DNA of 64,000 nucleotides, taken from NCBI RefSeq assembly GCF_004348995.1, contig NZ_SMKQ01000022.1, positions 1 to 64,000 of the forward strand, read 5' to 3'. This document shows positions 16,951 to 25,290 of this stretch, piece after piece. This DNA comes from Nonomuraea terrae (GTDB lineage: Bacteria > Actinomycetota > Actinomycetes > Streptosporangiales > Streptosporangiaceae). How positions within the stretch are numbered: the stretch's first letter is position 1; each line of letters opens with the position of its first letter. Below the pieces are notes generated by a model. That model was not told the origin of the DNA. It worked only from the letters and a program-made list of their open reading frames with translations, and made no database searches. A program made the translations under genes and the position numbers.

Positions 16951-17451
16951 TCAGCGGTCCTTGATGCGGGCGAGCAGCGGCGGGGACCAGTGCTCGGCGT
17001 ACGCCGCCCGCAGGCGCGGCAGGCGCCAGTCGCGGCCCGACACGACGCCGCGGCACAGGCCGGCGCCGCAGCGGCACTCCATCGACCAGCTCTCCACGCC
17101 GGTGTGCGTGGCGTAGTCGATGGTCAGCTCCTCCCCCGGCTCGACGGCGCGCCGGGCCACCACCGTGGTCGCGTCACGGTGCCAGAGGTTGGGGTCGCAG
17201 GAGTGGTTGCCGTGGCTGACCGGGTGATCGACGTCGAGCAGCAGGTGGACGCCCTCCGCGACGGTCAGGCTGCTGTACGGCGTGGCCAGCCGGGCCAGGC
17301 TCGCGTCGTCGATGACCTGACCGCCGAAGCGCATCACGACCTCGTCGCGGCGGATCGGCGCGACGGCGAACAGCCCGGTGCCGTGGATCGTGGACGGTCC
17401 GCTCACGGCACTCGGCGTGAGCCGGCAGGTTGAGGCGTACGTTTCACTCAT
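16951..17451 (-). CDS. SET-domain protein lysine methyltransferase
   Basis: 166-residue protein with a complete small SET domain and post-SET motif. Visible motifs: IHGTGLFA (22-29), GNHSCDPNLW (81-90, the NHS/pseudoknot strand), GEELTIDYA (106-114, catalytic-type Tyr113) and a post-SET cysteine cluster CRCGAGLC (126-133). SET proteins transfer methyl groups from S-adenosylmethionine to lysines; the bacterial substrate here is unknown. The ATG overlaps the stop of the upstream secreted-protein gene as ATGA, so translation is coupled. Standalone SET proteins are sporadic in bacteria and were probably acquired by transfer. Confidence 0.88.
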   Translation of the reverse strand: MSETYASTCRLTPSAVSGPSTIHGTGLFAVAPIRRDEVVMRFGGQVIDDASLARLATPYSSLTVAEGVHLLLDVDHPVSHGNHSCDPNLWHRDATTVVARRAVEPGEELTIDYATHTGVESWSMECRCGAGLCRGVVSGRDWRLPRLRAAYAEHWSPPLLARIKDR

Positions 17452-18134
17452 GGCCCGAGTGTGGCCTCTCTATTGAGCTGTCGATTGCCGGCGGCGCTGA
17501 CCTGCCGTTCGCCAGTCGCATCCGGCTTGGTCACCGTAATGGGTATACCGCCGCAAGTTGTCCTGTCCGGGCGTACGTGGCGGTTGCGCGGCACCATCGA
17601 CTTCAGGACAGAGCGGATGGAGACGTCTTCGAACGCACATCGCCGTAGTGCGCAGACGTAGCGCACCTTGAGCGGTTGACCATCCTCCGTCACGGTGAGC
17701 AGCACGATTTCGCCAGTGGGGAAGCTTTCCATGTCGGGGGCGTACTCGACATAGGAAATACGCAGCAGGTAAGCCGCCGCACCAGCGCCCACTACCACTC
17801 TCTCGCGTTTTTCCAGGACGACCTCGCGGTAAACGTCGCGGACGTACGTGAGATGCTCATCCACCGCTTCTTCCAACGAGGCTCCGTGCGGGAGCAGGGA
17901 CACGTGACAGTCAGCCCACCAACCGAACGGCCACCATGGCGGCTCCGCCGTCATGACCATCGGCGGGCGCAAGTCAGCATCGACATCGACTCGCCAGCCT
18001 GCCGGATAGCCGACTCGAAGGCCTTGCCCGACGTGGTACCGCACCTGCGGCCCCAGCCTGTCGGCACCCGCCAGCAGACAGACCATGACGACCGCCAGGA
18101 GAATCCGCAGGACCCGTCGCGTTCTTACCGCCAC
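17448..18134 (-). CDS. Secreted protein of unknown function, coupled to SET gene
   Basis: 228 residues. The Arg-rich N-terminus and hydrophobic run (about 7-24) suggest a signal peptide or anchor. The following ~140 residues (VGYPAGWRVDVDADLRPPM, later GAGAAAYLLRISYVEY) resemble PsbP/DUF1795-like extracytoplasmic domains, a low-certainty match. The last ~35 residues are polar and look poorly conserved. Base composition is somewhat lower in GC than its neighbours. The stop overlaps the SET-domain start (ATGA). Why a cytoplasmic methyltransferase is coupled to an exported protein is unclear. Confidence 0.6.
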   Translation of the reverse strand: MAVRTRRVLRILLAVVMVCLLAGADRLGPQVRYHVGQGLRVGYPAGWRVDVDADLRPPMVMTAEPPWWPFGWWADCHVSLLPHGASLEEAVDEHLTYVRDVYREVVLEKRERVVVGAGAAAYLLRISYVEYAPDMESFPTGEIVLLTVTEDGQPLKVRYVCALRRCAFEDVSIRSVLKSMVPRNRHVRPDRTTCGGIPITVTKPDATGERQVSAAGNRQLNREATLGP

Positions 18135-18219
18135 CTCGGGGTTCTCAGAAGAAGAGCCGGGGAGATCGCACGCTCATCGGGCGCCTTCCTTTCTCACCCG
18201 ATCATCTCGCCACATCAGA

Positions 18220-18284
18220 TGAGAACTCGCCACCTGCTTCGCCGGATCGCCTGAGAACTCGCCACTTCGGAGGAGAACCCGCAC
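18220..18284. repeat. Direct repeats TGAGAACTCGCCAC
   Basis: The 14-mer TGAGAACTCGCCAC occurs exactly at 18220-18233 and 18252-18265 (32-bp period). A weaker copy GAGAACCCGCAC lies at 18273-18284 and TCTCGCCAC at about 18205. The group is in the divergent gap between the secreted-protein gene and the kinase. It could be a cooperative regulator site or the multi-repeat terminus of a lost insertion sequence. Confidence 0.6.
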
Positions 18285-18403
18285 CGAGCCTACGAGCGGC
18301 CGCCGACACCTGGTCGTTTTCTTTCTTTTCGGATCTACCTCCCAGTACGCGGCTAATCTGATCGCGACATGGAAAGATCGTCCGACCCTTGCGGAGTGGT
18401 GCT

Positions 18404-20221
18404 GTGACCGTCCATCGCGCGCCGGAACACGGGCAGCTCGGTGAACACCGAATCTTGAGTGTCCTGGGGGAGGGCGGTCAGGGCACGGTCTACCTGGGCG
18501 AGTCCCCCGGCGGCCTGCGCGTGGCGATCAAAGTCCTGCACCGCAAACTCGCGGCCGACCCCGAGACGCGGCGCCGGTTCCTGCGCGAGGCGGAGGTCGC
18601 GGCGCGCGTCGCCGCCTTCTGCACGGCCCGGATCATCGGCACCGGTCTGGTGGACGGGCAACCGTACATCGTCAGCGAATACGTCCCCGGCCCGTCCCTG
18701 GACGAGCTGGTCAGACGCGACGGGCCCCGGACGGGCAGCGGCCTGGAACGGCTGGCGGTCTCCACGCTGACCGCGCTCGCCTCGATCCACAACGCCGGCG
18801 TCGTGCACCGCGACATCAAGCCGGCCAACGTGATCCTCGGCCCGGAGGGGCCGGTCGTGATCGACTTCGGCATCGCCCGCGCGTTCGACCACGTGACCAC
18901 CAACACGCAGGTGACCGGCACGCCGTCGTACATGTCGCCGGAGCAGTTCGCCGACCGGCCGCTCACCGCGGCCTCCGACATGTTCTCGTGGGCCGGGAGC
19001 ATGGTCTTCGCCGCGACCGGGCACAGCGCCTTCCCCGGCTCGGCGATCCCCGTGGTCCTCCACGGCATCCTGAACGGCCGGCCCGACGTGTCGGGCGTGC
19101 CGGAGCCGCTGCGTCCCCTGGTGCTCGCCTGCCTGGCCAAGGACCCGGCGGCCCGCCCGTCCGCCGACCAGGTGCTGCGCGCCCTCACCGGCGGACCCCT
19201 GCCACGGCCGCACAGCGAGCACAGCATCACCAACGCTTCCGGGCTGTCGCGCCCGCGGCGTTCCAAGGGAGCGGTGCTCGCGGTGGCGGCCGGGGCCACG
19301 GCGCTGCTCGTGACCGCGGGTGTGCTGGTGGTGCCGCCCTGGCTCAGCGGCCGGGAGAAGCCGGCCCTCGCGCAGGCGAACCAGTCGTCGCCCGCGCAGC
19401 CGAGCCTGCCGGCGGTCGCGAAGCCGCTCTCGTCGTCGGTCGCGAAACCGCTCCGGTCGCCGGCCGCGGAGCCGAGCCGGCCGCCGACCGCGAAGCCGAG
19501 CCGATCGTCGGCCGCCAAGCCCAGCCGGTCACCGACCGCGAAGCCGAGCCGGTCGACCGCTGTGAAGTCGGTCCAGCCGGAGAGCCCGCCGGCCCGCGTG
19601 CGGCCGGGAGACACGCTCGATTTGGGAGCGCTCCCGCATGTCGCTCTCACCGACGGGTTCTCCGCGGACACCTCCGGCCGGTACGCCACCTACCGGCCGT
19701 TCCCCGGGGAGGAGCTGCCCGCGGTCACCGTCGGCGACGGGCGCTTCAGGGGGACCGGCACGGAGCCGTACTTCGGCCTGATGGCCGGGGGGAAGACGCT
19801 CGCCTCCGACCAGGCGCTCAGCGTGGTGACCATAGGCGCGTTCGCCGAGACCGGCCAGCGGGAGGACAGCGTCTTCGTCGGCTGGATCAAGGACGGCCGC
19901 GACTACGCCACCGCCTGGTACAACAACACCCGCGGGACCACCGGGTTCGACGTGCGCGTGAACGGCGAGTTCCTCGACGTGGCGGACCAGATCCCGGCCA
20001 CCCTGGAGCCGGGAGACCGCCTCGCCGTGCTGCTGACCGGTGAAACGCTCACGTCGTACGCCCAGCACGCCGGCACGTGGCGCCGCCTGTACACCACCTC
20101 CATCGCCGGCGCGCTGACGACCGCCGAGATCCGCGGCCGTTTCCGCTACGGATTCGGCCTGCGCGCCACCACCGGGACGATCACCGTCACCAGGGCGGAG
20201 GGCCGGAGCACCCGACCGTAG
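18404..20221 (+). CDS. Transmembrane Ser/Thr protein kinase (PknB-like)
   Basis: 605-residue receptor-type kinase. Gly-rich loop LGEGGQGTVY (21-30), Lys43 in AIK, HRDIKPAN (135-142) with Asp137, and DFG Asp154 are all intact, so it should be active. A single span (about 289-311) is followed by a Pro/Ser/Lys spacer (about 345-390) with degenerate SAAKPSRSPTAKPSRS-like repeats, then a ~200-residue extracellular domain of unknown fold rather than PASTA repeats. I chose GTG 18404 because GGAG lies 7 bases upstream; a TTG 15 bases earlier lacks one. Probably monocistronic. The C-terminal domain is the likely sensor. Confidence 0.92.
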   Translation: MTVHRAPEHGQLGEHRILSVLGEGGQGTVYLGESPGGLRVAIKVLHRKLAADPETRRRFLREAEVAARVAAFCTARIIGTGLVDGQPYIVSEYVPGPSLDELVRRDGPRTGSGLERLAVSTLTALASIHNAGVVHRDIKPANVILGPEGPVVIDFGIARAFDHVTTNTQVTGTPSYMSPEQFADRPLTAASDMFSWAGSMVFAATGHSAFPGSAIPVVLHGILNGRPDVSGVPEPLRPLVLACLAKDPAARPSADQVLRALTGGPLPRPHSEHSITNASGLSRPRRSKGAVLAVAAGATALLVTAGVLVVPPWLSGREKPALAQANQSSPAQPSLPAVAKPLSSSVAKPLRSPAAEPSRPPTAKPSRSSAAKPSRSPTAKPSRSTAVKSVQPESPPARVRPGDTLDLGALPHVALTDGFSADTSGRYATYRPFPGEELPAVTVGDGRFRGTGTEPYFGLMAGGKTLASDQALSVVTIGAFAETGQREDSVFVGWIKDGRDYATAWYNNTRGTTGFDVRVNGEFLDVADQIPATLEPGDRLAVLLTGETLTSYAQHAGTWRRLYTTSIAGALTTAEIRGRFRYGFGLRATTGTITVTRAEGRSTRP

Positions 20222-20308
20222 GAAAGCCGTAAGAGATCCGTAAACCGCCCCCGCGAAGCTGGGGTCACCCAAGCGGGGCGAACAGCCCCCACCTGAGAGG
20301 AGTCGACG

Positions 20309-20914
20309 ATGACGAGCAAACTGGTGGTCGCGGCGTTCGTGTCGCTGGACGGTGTGATGCAGGCCCCCGGGGGTGCGGGCGAGGACGACAGCAACGGCTT
20401 CCCCTACGGCGGCTGGCTGGCCCCGCACGTGGACGAGGGCTTCGGCGAGATCATGGGCGGGGTGTTCGCGAACGCGACCGGCATGCTCCTGGGCCACCGG
20501 TCGTACGACATCCTCGCCTCGCACTGGCCCAACGTCCCCGACGAGGAGGGCGGCTGGATCAACGACATGAACAAGTACGTCACCACGCGCAAGCCCATGA
20601 CCGCCGAGTGGCGCAACACCGAGGTGCTGGTGGGCGAGGCCGCCGAGACGGTCGCCGAGCTGAAGAAGCGCACCGACGGCGAGATCGTCACCCAGGGCAG
20701 CAGCCGGCTCATCCACTCCCTGCAGCAGGCCGGCCTGGTCGACGAGTACCGCCTGCTGGTCTTCCCCGTCGTGCTCGGCGTGGGCAAGCGGATCTTCGCC
20801 GAGGGCACGGCCGCGGCCGGCCTGAAGCTGACCGGCACGCGGTCCACCGGCTCCGGGGTCGTCTACGTCACGTACGAGACGACGGGCGAGTTGCTCGTCG
20901 GAAGCGTCGCCTGA
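20309..20914 (+). CDS. RibD C-terminal / dihydrofolate-reductase-like protein
   Basis: 201-residue NADPH-dependent reductase-fold protein. It starts KLVVAAFVSLDGVMQAPGG and carries GMLLGHRSYDIL, then GEIVTQGSSRLIHSL and LLVFPVVLGVGKRIF, the four signature segments of the RibD_C/YyaP-YwjB family. Members are widespread and mostly uncharacterised; true riboflavin synthesis is unlikely because no rib neighbours are present. GAGAGGAG lies just before the ATG. It ends at a strong hairpin terminator. Confidence 0.9.
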   Translation: MTSKLVVAAFVSLDGVMQAPGGAGEDDSNGFPYGGWLAPHVDEGFGEIMGGVFANATGMLLGHRSYDILASHWPNVPDEEGGWINDMNKYVTTRKPMTAEWRNTEVLVGEAAETVAELKKRTDGEIVTQGSSRLIHSLQQAGLVDEYRLLVFPVVLGVGKRIFAEGTAAAGLKLTGTRSTGSGVVYVTYETTGELLVGSVA

Positions 20915-20918
20915 GGGT

Positions 20919-20947
20919 GCCGAGCCCGGCGCGGGGCCGGGCTCGGC
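20919..20947. terminator. Bidirectional hairpin terminator
   Basis: GCCGAGCCCGGC pairs perfectly with GCCGGGCTCGGC (12 bp) around a five-base loop. It separates the convergent reductase and isomerase genes. Confidence 0.88.
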
Positions 20948-20953
20948 GGGATC

Positions 20954-21853
20954 TCAGTAGCGCAGGTTACGCAGGTAGTCGTACCCCACCTCCGACGTAC
21001 GCCGCGGCGTGACGTCGGGGGTGTCGTTCTCGACGATGTACTCCCGCACGCGGTGCGCCTCGAACACGCGCCGGAAGTCGATCGTCCCGGTGCCGAGGTC
21101 GGCCATGTCGCCGTCCAGGTGCCGGTCCTTGACGTGGTACTGCAGCACGCGCTGGGGCGCGTCGCGGATCACGTCGATGGCGAAGCCCACCGGGTCGGCG
21201 GCGCCGACGCCGACGCCGCCGGTGACCGCCCAGTAGATGTCGATCTCCAGGTGGACGAGCTTCGGGTCGAGCTCGCTCGTGAGTACGTCCCAGGGTGTCG
21301 TGCCGCCACCGAGGTCGGTGGTGAACTCGTGGGCGTGGTTGTGGTAGCCGTAGTGCAGCCCGGCCGCCCGTGCGGCCTCGGCCTCGACGTTCATCCGCTC
21401 GGCCCAGCCCTTCCAGTCGTCCAGGTTGCTGGAGTCGAGGTAGGGCACCACGATGTAGCTCTGGCCCAGGGTCAGCGCGTTGGAGATCTTCGCCTCCAGC
21501 GCCGCGTCGTCGGGGCTGATGCCGTCGTGGCTGGAGGTGGCGTGGACGCCGAGCCCGTCGAGGAACTCCCGCAGCTGCGCCGCTGTACGCCCGAAGTAGC
21601 CGAGCGCGAGCTCGACCTTCGGGTAGCCGATCTCGGCCAGGTAGGTGAGCGTGGCGTCGTAGTCCCTGGCCAGGTCGTCGCGGACGCTGTAGATCTGGAT
21701 GCTGATCTGGCCCGGGGGCACGCGCCTGCCCTTCGGCTTGGGGCCGGACGCGGCGGCGGCCGGTGACATCGAGGTGGCGGCGAACGCGGCCGCGCCGAGC
21801 CCGAGCCCCGCGGCGAGCAGGCCGCGCCTGGTCGGACGGTAGCCGTAGCACAT
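20954..21853 (-). CDS. Tat-exported sugar phosphate isomerase/epimerase-like protein
   Basis: 299-residue xylose-isomerase-like TIM barrel (AP_endonuc_2 superfamily). The N-terminus TRRGLLAAGLGLGAAAFAA is a twin-arginine signal, so it is exported folded. The barrel includes QIYSVRDDLARDYDATL, the metal-site segment YHNHAHEF and later HVKDRHLDGDMADLG; His and Glu ligands are present. It starts 11 bases after the PQQ-type dehydrogenase stop and is co-transcribed with it. A similar pairing occurs in actinobacterial sugar/polyol catabolic loci. The exact sugar is unknown. Confidence 0.88.
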   Translation of the reverse strand: MCYGYRPTRRGLLAAGLGLGAAAFAATSMSPAAAASGPKPKGRRVPPGQISIQIYSVRDDLARDYDATLTYLAEIGYPKVELALGYFGRTAAQLREFLDGLGVHATSSHDGISPDDAALEAKISNALTLGQSYIVVPYLDSSNLDDWKGWAERMNVEAEAARAAGLHYGYHNHAHEFTTDLGGGTTPWDVLTSELDPKLVHLEIDIYWAVTGGVGVGAADPVGFAIDVIRDAPQRVLQYHVKDRHLDGDMADLGTGTIDFRRVFEAHRVREYIVENDTPDVTPRRTSEVGYDYLRNLRY

Positions 21854-21864
21854 GGGTGGATCTC

Positions 21865-23964
21865 CTATTCGCTGGGCCGGAGCACGACCTGGTCGCTGCC
21901 GCTCAGCTCCGGCAGGTCGCCGGTTCCCTGGTCGGTGTACTCGGCGATGAAGACGGCGCTGAGGTTGTCGGTCTCCGGGTCGTGGCCGCCGGCAGTGGTC
22001 TGGAAGCTGCCGGTGCAGCCGCGGGCCATGCTCAGGTTGTGGCTGTGATCGTCGTGGCCGAGGTTGTAGTTGACCACCACGTTGTCGCAGTTCACCGGCT
22101 GGTCATCGGTGACCCGGACCTCGAACTGGACGACGTCGCCGAACTCGAACGGCTGGCCGGTGACCGGCTGGACGAGTTCCACGACCGGCGCGTTGTTGCC
22201 GATCACGATCCGCACCGACGTCGCCGCCGACTTGCCGGCGCTGTCGCTGACCCGCAACGTGGCGTCGTAGACGCCGTTCTCACTGAACGTGAACGATGCC
22301 GCGGGCTCACGCGAGTCGACCTTGCCATCGGCGTTGAAGTCCCAGGCGTACCTGAGCCGGTCACCGTCGGGGTCGCTCGTGCCCTCGCTGGTGAAACTGA
22401 CGGCGAGCGGGGCCTGGCCGGCCGTCACCGACGCCTGTGCGGCCGGGATCGGGCTGTGGTTGCCCGTGTGGCCGATGTAGTCGATACGGGAGAGCTGGGC
22501 CGTATCGTTCACCTCGAAGTAGTCGTTGCCGTATTCGAGCACGTAGAGCGCCCCATCGGGGCCGAACTCCATGTCCATCGGGGCGTCGAAGAAGACCGAG
22601 GGCAGCACGTCCTCGATCCGCCCGTCAGGGTGGAACGCCTTGATGTAGTCGCGGGTCCACTCGTAGAAGAGGGGCACACCGTCGTAGTACTCCGGCCAGG
22701 CCACGGGATTCTTGCCGCGCGCGTCACGCGGGTCGTAGTCGTACACCGGCCCGGCCATCGGCCCGATGCCGCCGGTCTCCAGCCCGGGGAACTTCTCCGA
22801 CAGCGCATACCCGTACCACACGTCCGGCTGCACGACCGGGGGCAGCTCGCGCAGGCCGGTGTTGTGCGGCGACTCGTTCACGGGCGCGGCGCAGTCGAAC
22901 GGTTCACCCGACTCGCCGGTCGCGAAGTCGTAGTCGACGTACGGGAGCTCCGCCGTCGCGCAGTACGGCCAGCCGTAGTTTGCGGGCTTGCGGATGATCG
23001 TCCACTTGCCCTGCCCCGCCGGGCCGCGCTCGGGATCGGGCTGGCGCGCGTCGGGCGAGTAGTCGGCGACGTACAGGTCGCCGTTGGTCCGGTTGAGCTC
23101 GATGCGGAACGGGTTGCGCAGACCCATCGCGTAGATCTCAGGCCGGGTCTTCTCCGTGCCGGGCGCGAAGAGGTTGCCGTCCGGGATCGTGTACGAGCCG
23201 TCCGCGCCGACCTCGATGCGCAGGATCTTGCCGCGCAGGTCGTTGGTGTTGGCGGAGCTGCGCTGGGCGTCGAACGCCGGGTTGCGGTCGGCGCGCTCGT
23301 CGATCGGCGCGAAGCTGTCCGAGGCGAACGGGTTGGTGTCGTCGCCGGTCGCCAGGTAGAGCAGGCCCTTGGCGTCGAAGACGATGTCGCCGCCGACGTG
23401 GCAGCAGATGCCGCGGTCCACCGGGACCTCGAGGATCTGCTGCTCGGTGCCGAGGTCGATGGTCGAGCCGGTGAAGCGGAAGCGCGACAACCGGATCAGG
23501 CCCTTGAAGGGTTCGAAGTCCTCCGGAGTACCGGTCTCCGGGGCGTCGCCCTCGTTGACGTCCGGCGTGGACGGGTCGTCCTCCGGGGTGTCGAGCGGCG
23601 GGGAGTAGTAGAGGTAGACCCAGTCGTCCTTCTTGGAGCCCTTGCCGAAACCGGGGCTCAGGGCGATGCTCTGCAGCCCCTCCTCGTCGTGCTGGTAGAC
23701 GTCCATCTCCGCGGCCAGGGTGTTGAGCCCCGTCTTCGGGTCGTGCAGCCAGACCTCGCCCTGCCTGGTGGTGTGCAGGACGCGGGAATCCGGCAGGACC
23801 GCGATGTCCATGGGCTCGCCGGGATGGTCGTTGAGCGTGACCTTCTGGAACTGGTCGTCGGGGGGCGGTGCCACGGCGGTGGTGGCCCCGGCGGCCTGCG
23901 CCACCGTGGCCGGCAGGAGGAATGCCGCGGCCGTCAGCGCCGCGATCACGGTTTTCGCTCTCAC
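21865..23964 (-). CDS. Secreted PQQ-type sugar dehydrogenase with PKD domain
   Basis: 699-residue exported protein: signal peptide (about 1-25, ending VAQAAGA), a six-bladed glucose/sorbosone dehydrogenase propeller (about 35-470), a PKD domain (about 475-570, DPDGDRLRYAWDFNADGKVD) and a C-terminal beta domain. Propeller landmarks include EEGLQSIALSPGF, GGDIVFDAKGLLYLATGDD, RNPFRIELN and GPDGALYVLEYG. I chose GTG 23964 because AAGGAG lies 4 bases upstream; an in-frame ATG 39 bases earlier has no site. First gene of an operon with the secreted isomerase. It should oxidise a sugar outside the cell; whether PQQ is really bound cannot be seen. Confidence 0.9.
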   Translation of the reverse strand: MRAKTVIAALTAAAFLLPATVAQAAGATTAVAPPPDDQFQKVTLNDHPGEPMDIAVLPDSRVLHTTRQGEVWLHDPKTGLNTLAAEMDVYQHDEEGLQSIALSPGFGKGSKKDDWVYLYYSPPLDTPEDDPSTPDVNEGDAPETGTPEDFEPFKGLIRLSRFRFTGSTIDLGTEQQILEVPVDRGICCHVGGDIVFDAKGLLYLATGDDTNPFASDSFAPIDERADRNPAFDAQRSSANTNDLRGKILRIEVGADGSYTIPDGNLFAPGTEKTRPEIYAMGLRNPFRIELNRTNGDLYVADYSPDARQPDPERGPAGQGKWTIIRKPANYGWPYCATAELPYVDYDFATGESGEPFDCAAPVNESPHNTGLRELPPVVQPDVWYGYALSEKFPGLETGGIGPMAGPVYDYDPRDARGKNPVAWPEYYDGVPLFYEWTRDYIKAFHPDGRIEDVLPSVFFDAPMDMEFGPDGALYVLEYGNDYFEVNDTAQLSRIDYIGHTGNHSPIPAAQASVTAGQAPLAVSFTSEGTSDPDGDRLRYAWDFNADGKVDSREPAASFTFSENGVYDATLRVSDSAGKSAATSVRIVIGNNAPVVELVQPVTGQPFEFGDVVQFEVRVTDDQPVNCDNVVVNYNLGHDDHSHNLSMARGCTGSFQTTAGGHDPETDNLSAVFIAEYTDQGTGDLPELSGSDQVVLRPSE

Positions 23965-24231
23965 GCCTCTCCTTCGGTCTACTCGGGGGATAAGAGAGGG
24001 CAAAACAACGTGAATGTAACCCGGCTTACGCCGATCGAGTAGGGCCTAATTGCGGTTGATCGCCCAACTTCCGCCTTCGATCGACCGAAGGGTCCCGCAC
24101 AAGGGAAGATCCACTACCGAAAAACTATTCCGGTATTCTCGTGAGGGCGTTACTCTGAAAGAGCCAGATGTGTCCGGTCCGGCACTGTTTGACCGACCCC
24201 GACCGAAGGACCGCCCCGATGGGCTGAGGTG

Positions 24232-24615
24232 ATGACCACAAGCCACGACGCCGCACTCGAACCCCGCCGCCTCGCCGACCCGGCGACCGGCCCGGCCCCC
24301 ACCTGGGTCCCGCCCGAACAGGTGCTGTACGTCGACCACACCCTGCGGGTCACCTGCGCGGTGATGCCCGGCCCGTCGGTCATCAGGCTGTCCGGCGAGA
24401 TCGACGGCGGCAACAGCGACGAGCTGCGGCGTACGCTGGAGCGGGCCCGGCTCATCGACGACGAGCTGATCGTCGACCTGGCCGGGGTGACCTTCGCCGA
24501 CGTCGCCGCGGTCCGCGCGCTGCGCGACTTCGCCGCCGGCGGCGACGTGGAGGTGCGCAACGTCCCCCACCAGATGCGGAGGTTGATGAGCCTGATCGGC
24601 CTGGCGTCGCTCTGA
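24232..24615 (+). CDS. STAS-domain protein, anti-sigma-antagonist-like
   Basis: 127-residue single STAS domain preceded by a ~40-residue extension. Core segments are VIRLSGEIDGGNSDELRRTL and LIVDLAGVTFADVAAVRALR. In SpoIIAA/BldG-type antagonists the second segment carries the phosphorylated Ser (DSSG); here it reads ADVAAV, so the switch Ser is absent and partner switching by phosphorylation is unlikely. It may bind a constitutive partner or sense a ligand. Start is ATG 24232 or the GTG immediately before it. Convergent with the response regulator, 6 bases apart. Confidence 0.82.
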   Translation: MTTSHDAALEPRRLADPATGPAPTWVPPEQVLYVDHTLRVTCAVMPGPSVIRLSGEIDGGNSDELRRTLERARLIDDELIVDLAGVTFADVAAVRALRDFAAGGDVEVRNVPHQMRRLMSLIGLASL

Positions 24616-24621
24616 TCGCGC

Positions 24622-25290
24622 TCAGTGCCCGCCGGGGACGGTGAGCCCTGTCTCGTACGCGGCGATCACCGCCTGCACGCGGTCGCGCAGTCCAAGCTTG
24701 GTGAGCACGTTGCTGACGTGCGTCTTCACGGTGTGCTCGCTGACCACCAGCTCCCGCGCGATCTCCGCGTTCGACAGGCCGCGCGCGATGAGCCGCAGCG
24801 TCTCCCGCTCGCGGGCGGTGAGCGCTGCCAGCCGCTCCGGCGGCGGCCCGGCCGGGCGCGGGGCCGCCGCCCTGGAGGTGAACTCGGCGATCAGCTTCGT
24901 GGTGATCGACGGCGCGAGCAGCGACTCTCCGGCGGCCACCACCCGGACGGCGTGCACGAGGTCGTCGCGGCGCACGTCCTTGAGCAGGAACCCGCTCGCC
25001 CCGGCGCGCAGCGCGTCGTAGACGTAGTCGTCCAGGTCGAACGTGGTGAGCATGAGCACGCGGCAGTCGCCCTCGCCGCACACGACGCGGGCCGCCTCGA
25101 TGCCGTCCATGACCGGCATGCGGATGTCGAGCAGCAGCACGTCGGGACGGTGCTCCCGGACGGCGGCGACCGCCTGCGCGCCGTCGCCCGCCTCGGCGAC
25201 GACCTCGATGTCCGGCTGGGCGTCGAGGATCATGCCGAACCCGGCGCGGACGAGCTCCTGGTCGTCGGCCACCACCACGCGCACGGTCAC
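24622..25290 (-). CDS. NarL/LuxR-family response regulator
   Basis: 222-residue two-component regulator. Receiver domain (1-120) with acidic pair Asp9/Asp10, phospho-acceptor Asp55 in LLLDIRMP and Lys in GFLLKDV. LuxR-type helix-turn-helix at about 155-215 (LTARERETLRLIARGLSNAE). The GTG start overlaps the kinase stop as GTGA, so kinase and regulator are translationally coupled. The target may include the membrane protein at the head of the same operon. Signal unknown. Confidence 0.93.
   Translation of the reverse strand: MTVRVVVADDQELVRAGFGMILDAQPDIEVVAEAGDGAQAVAAVREHRPDVLLLDIRMPVMDGIEAARVVCGEGDCRVLMLTTFDLDDYVYDALRAGASGFLLKDVRRDDLVHAVRVVAAGESLLAPSITTKLIAEFTSRAAAPRPAGPPPERLAALTARERETLRLIARGLSNAEIARELVVSEHTVKTHVSNVLTKLGLRDRVQAVIAAYETGLTVPGGH

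Noticed and set aside
16859..17077. 72-codon minus-strand frame overlapping the end of the SET gene
   Set aside because: Different frame of the SET gene plus downstream DNA; Arg/Pro-rich, no ribosome site.
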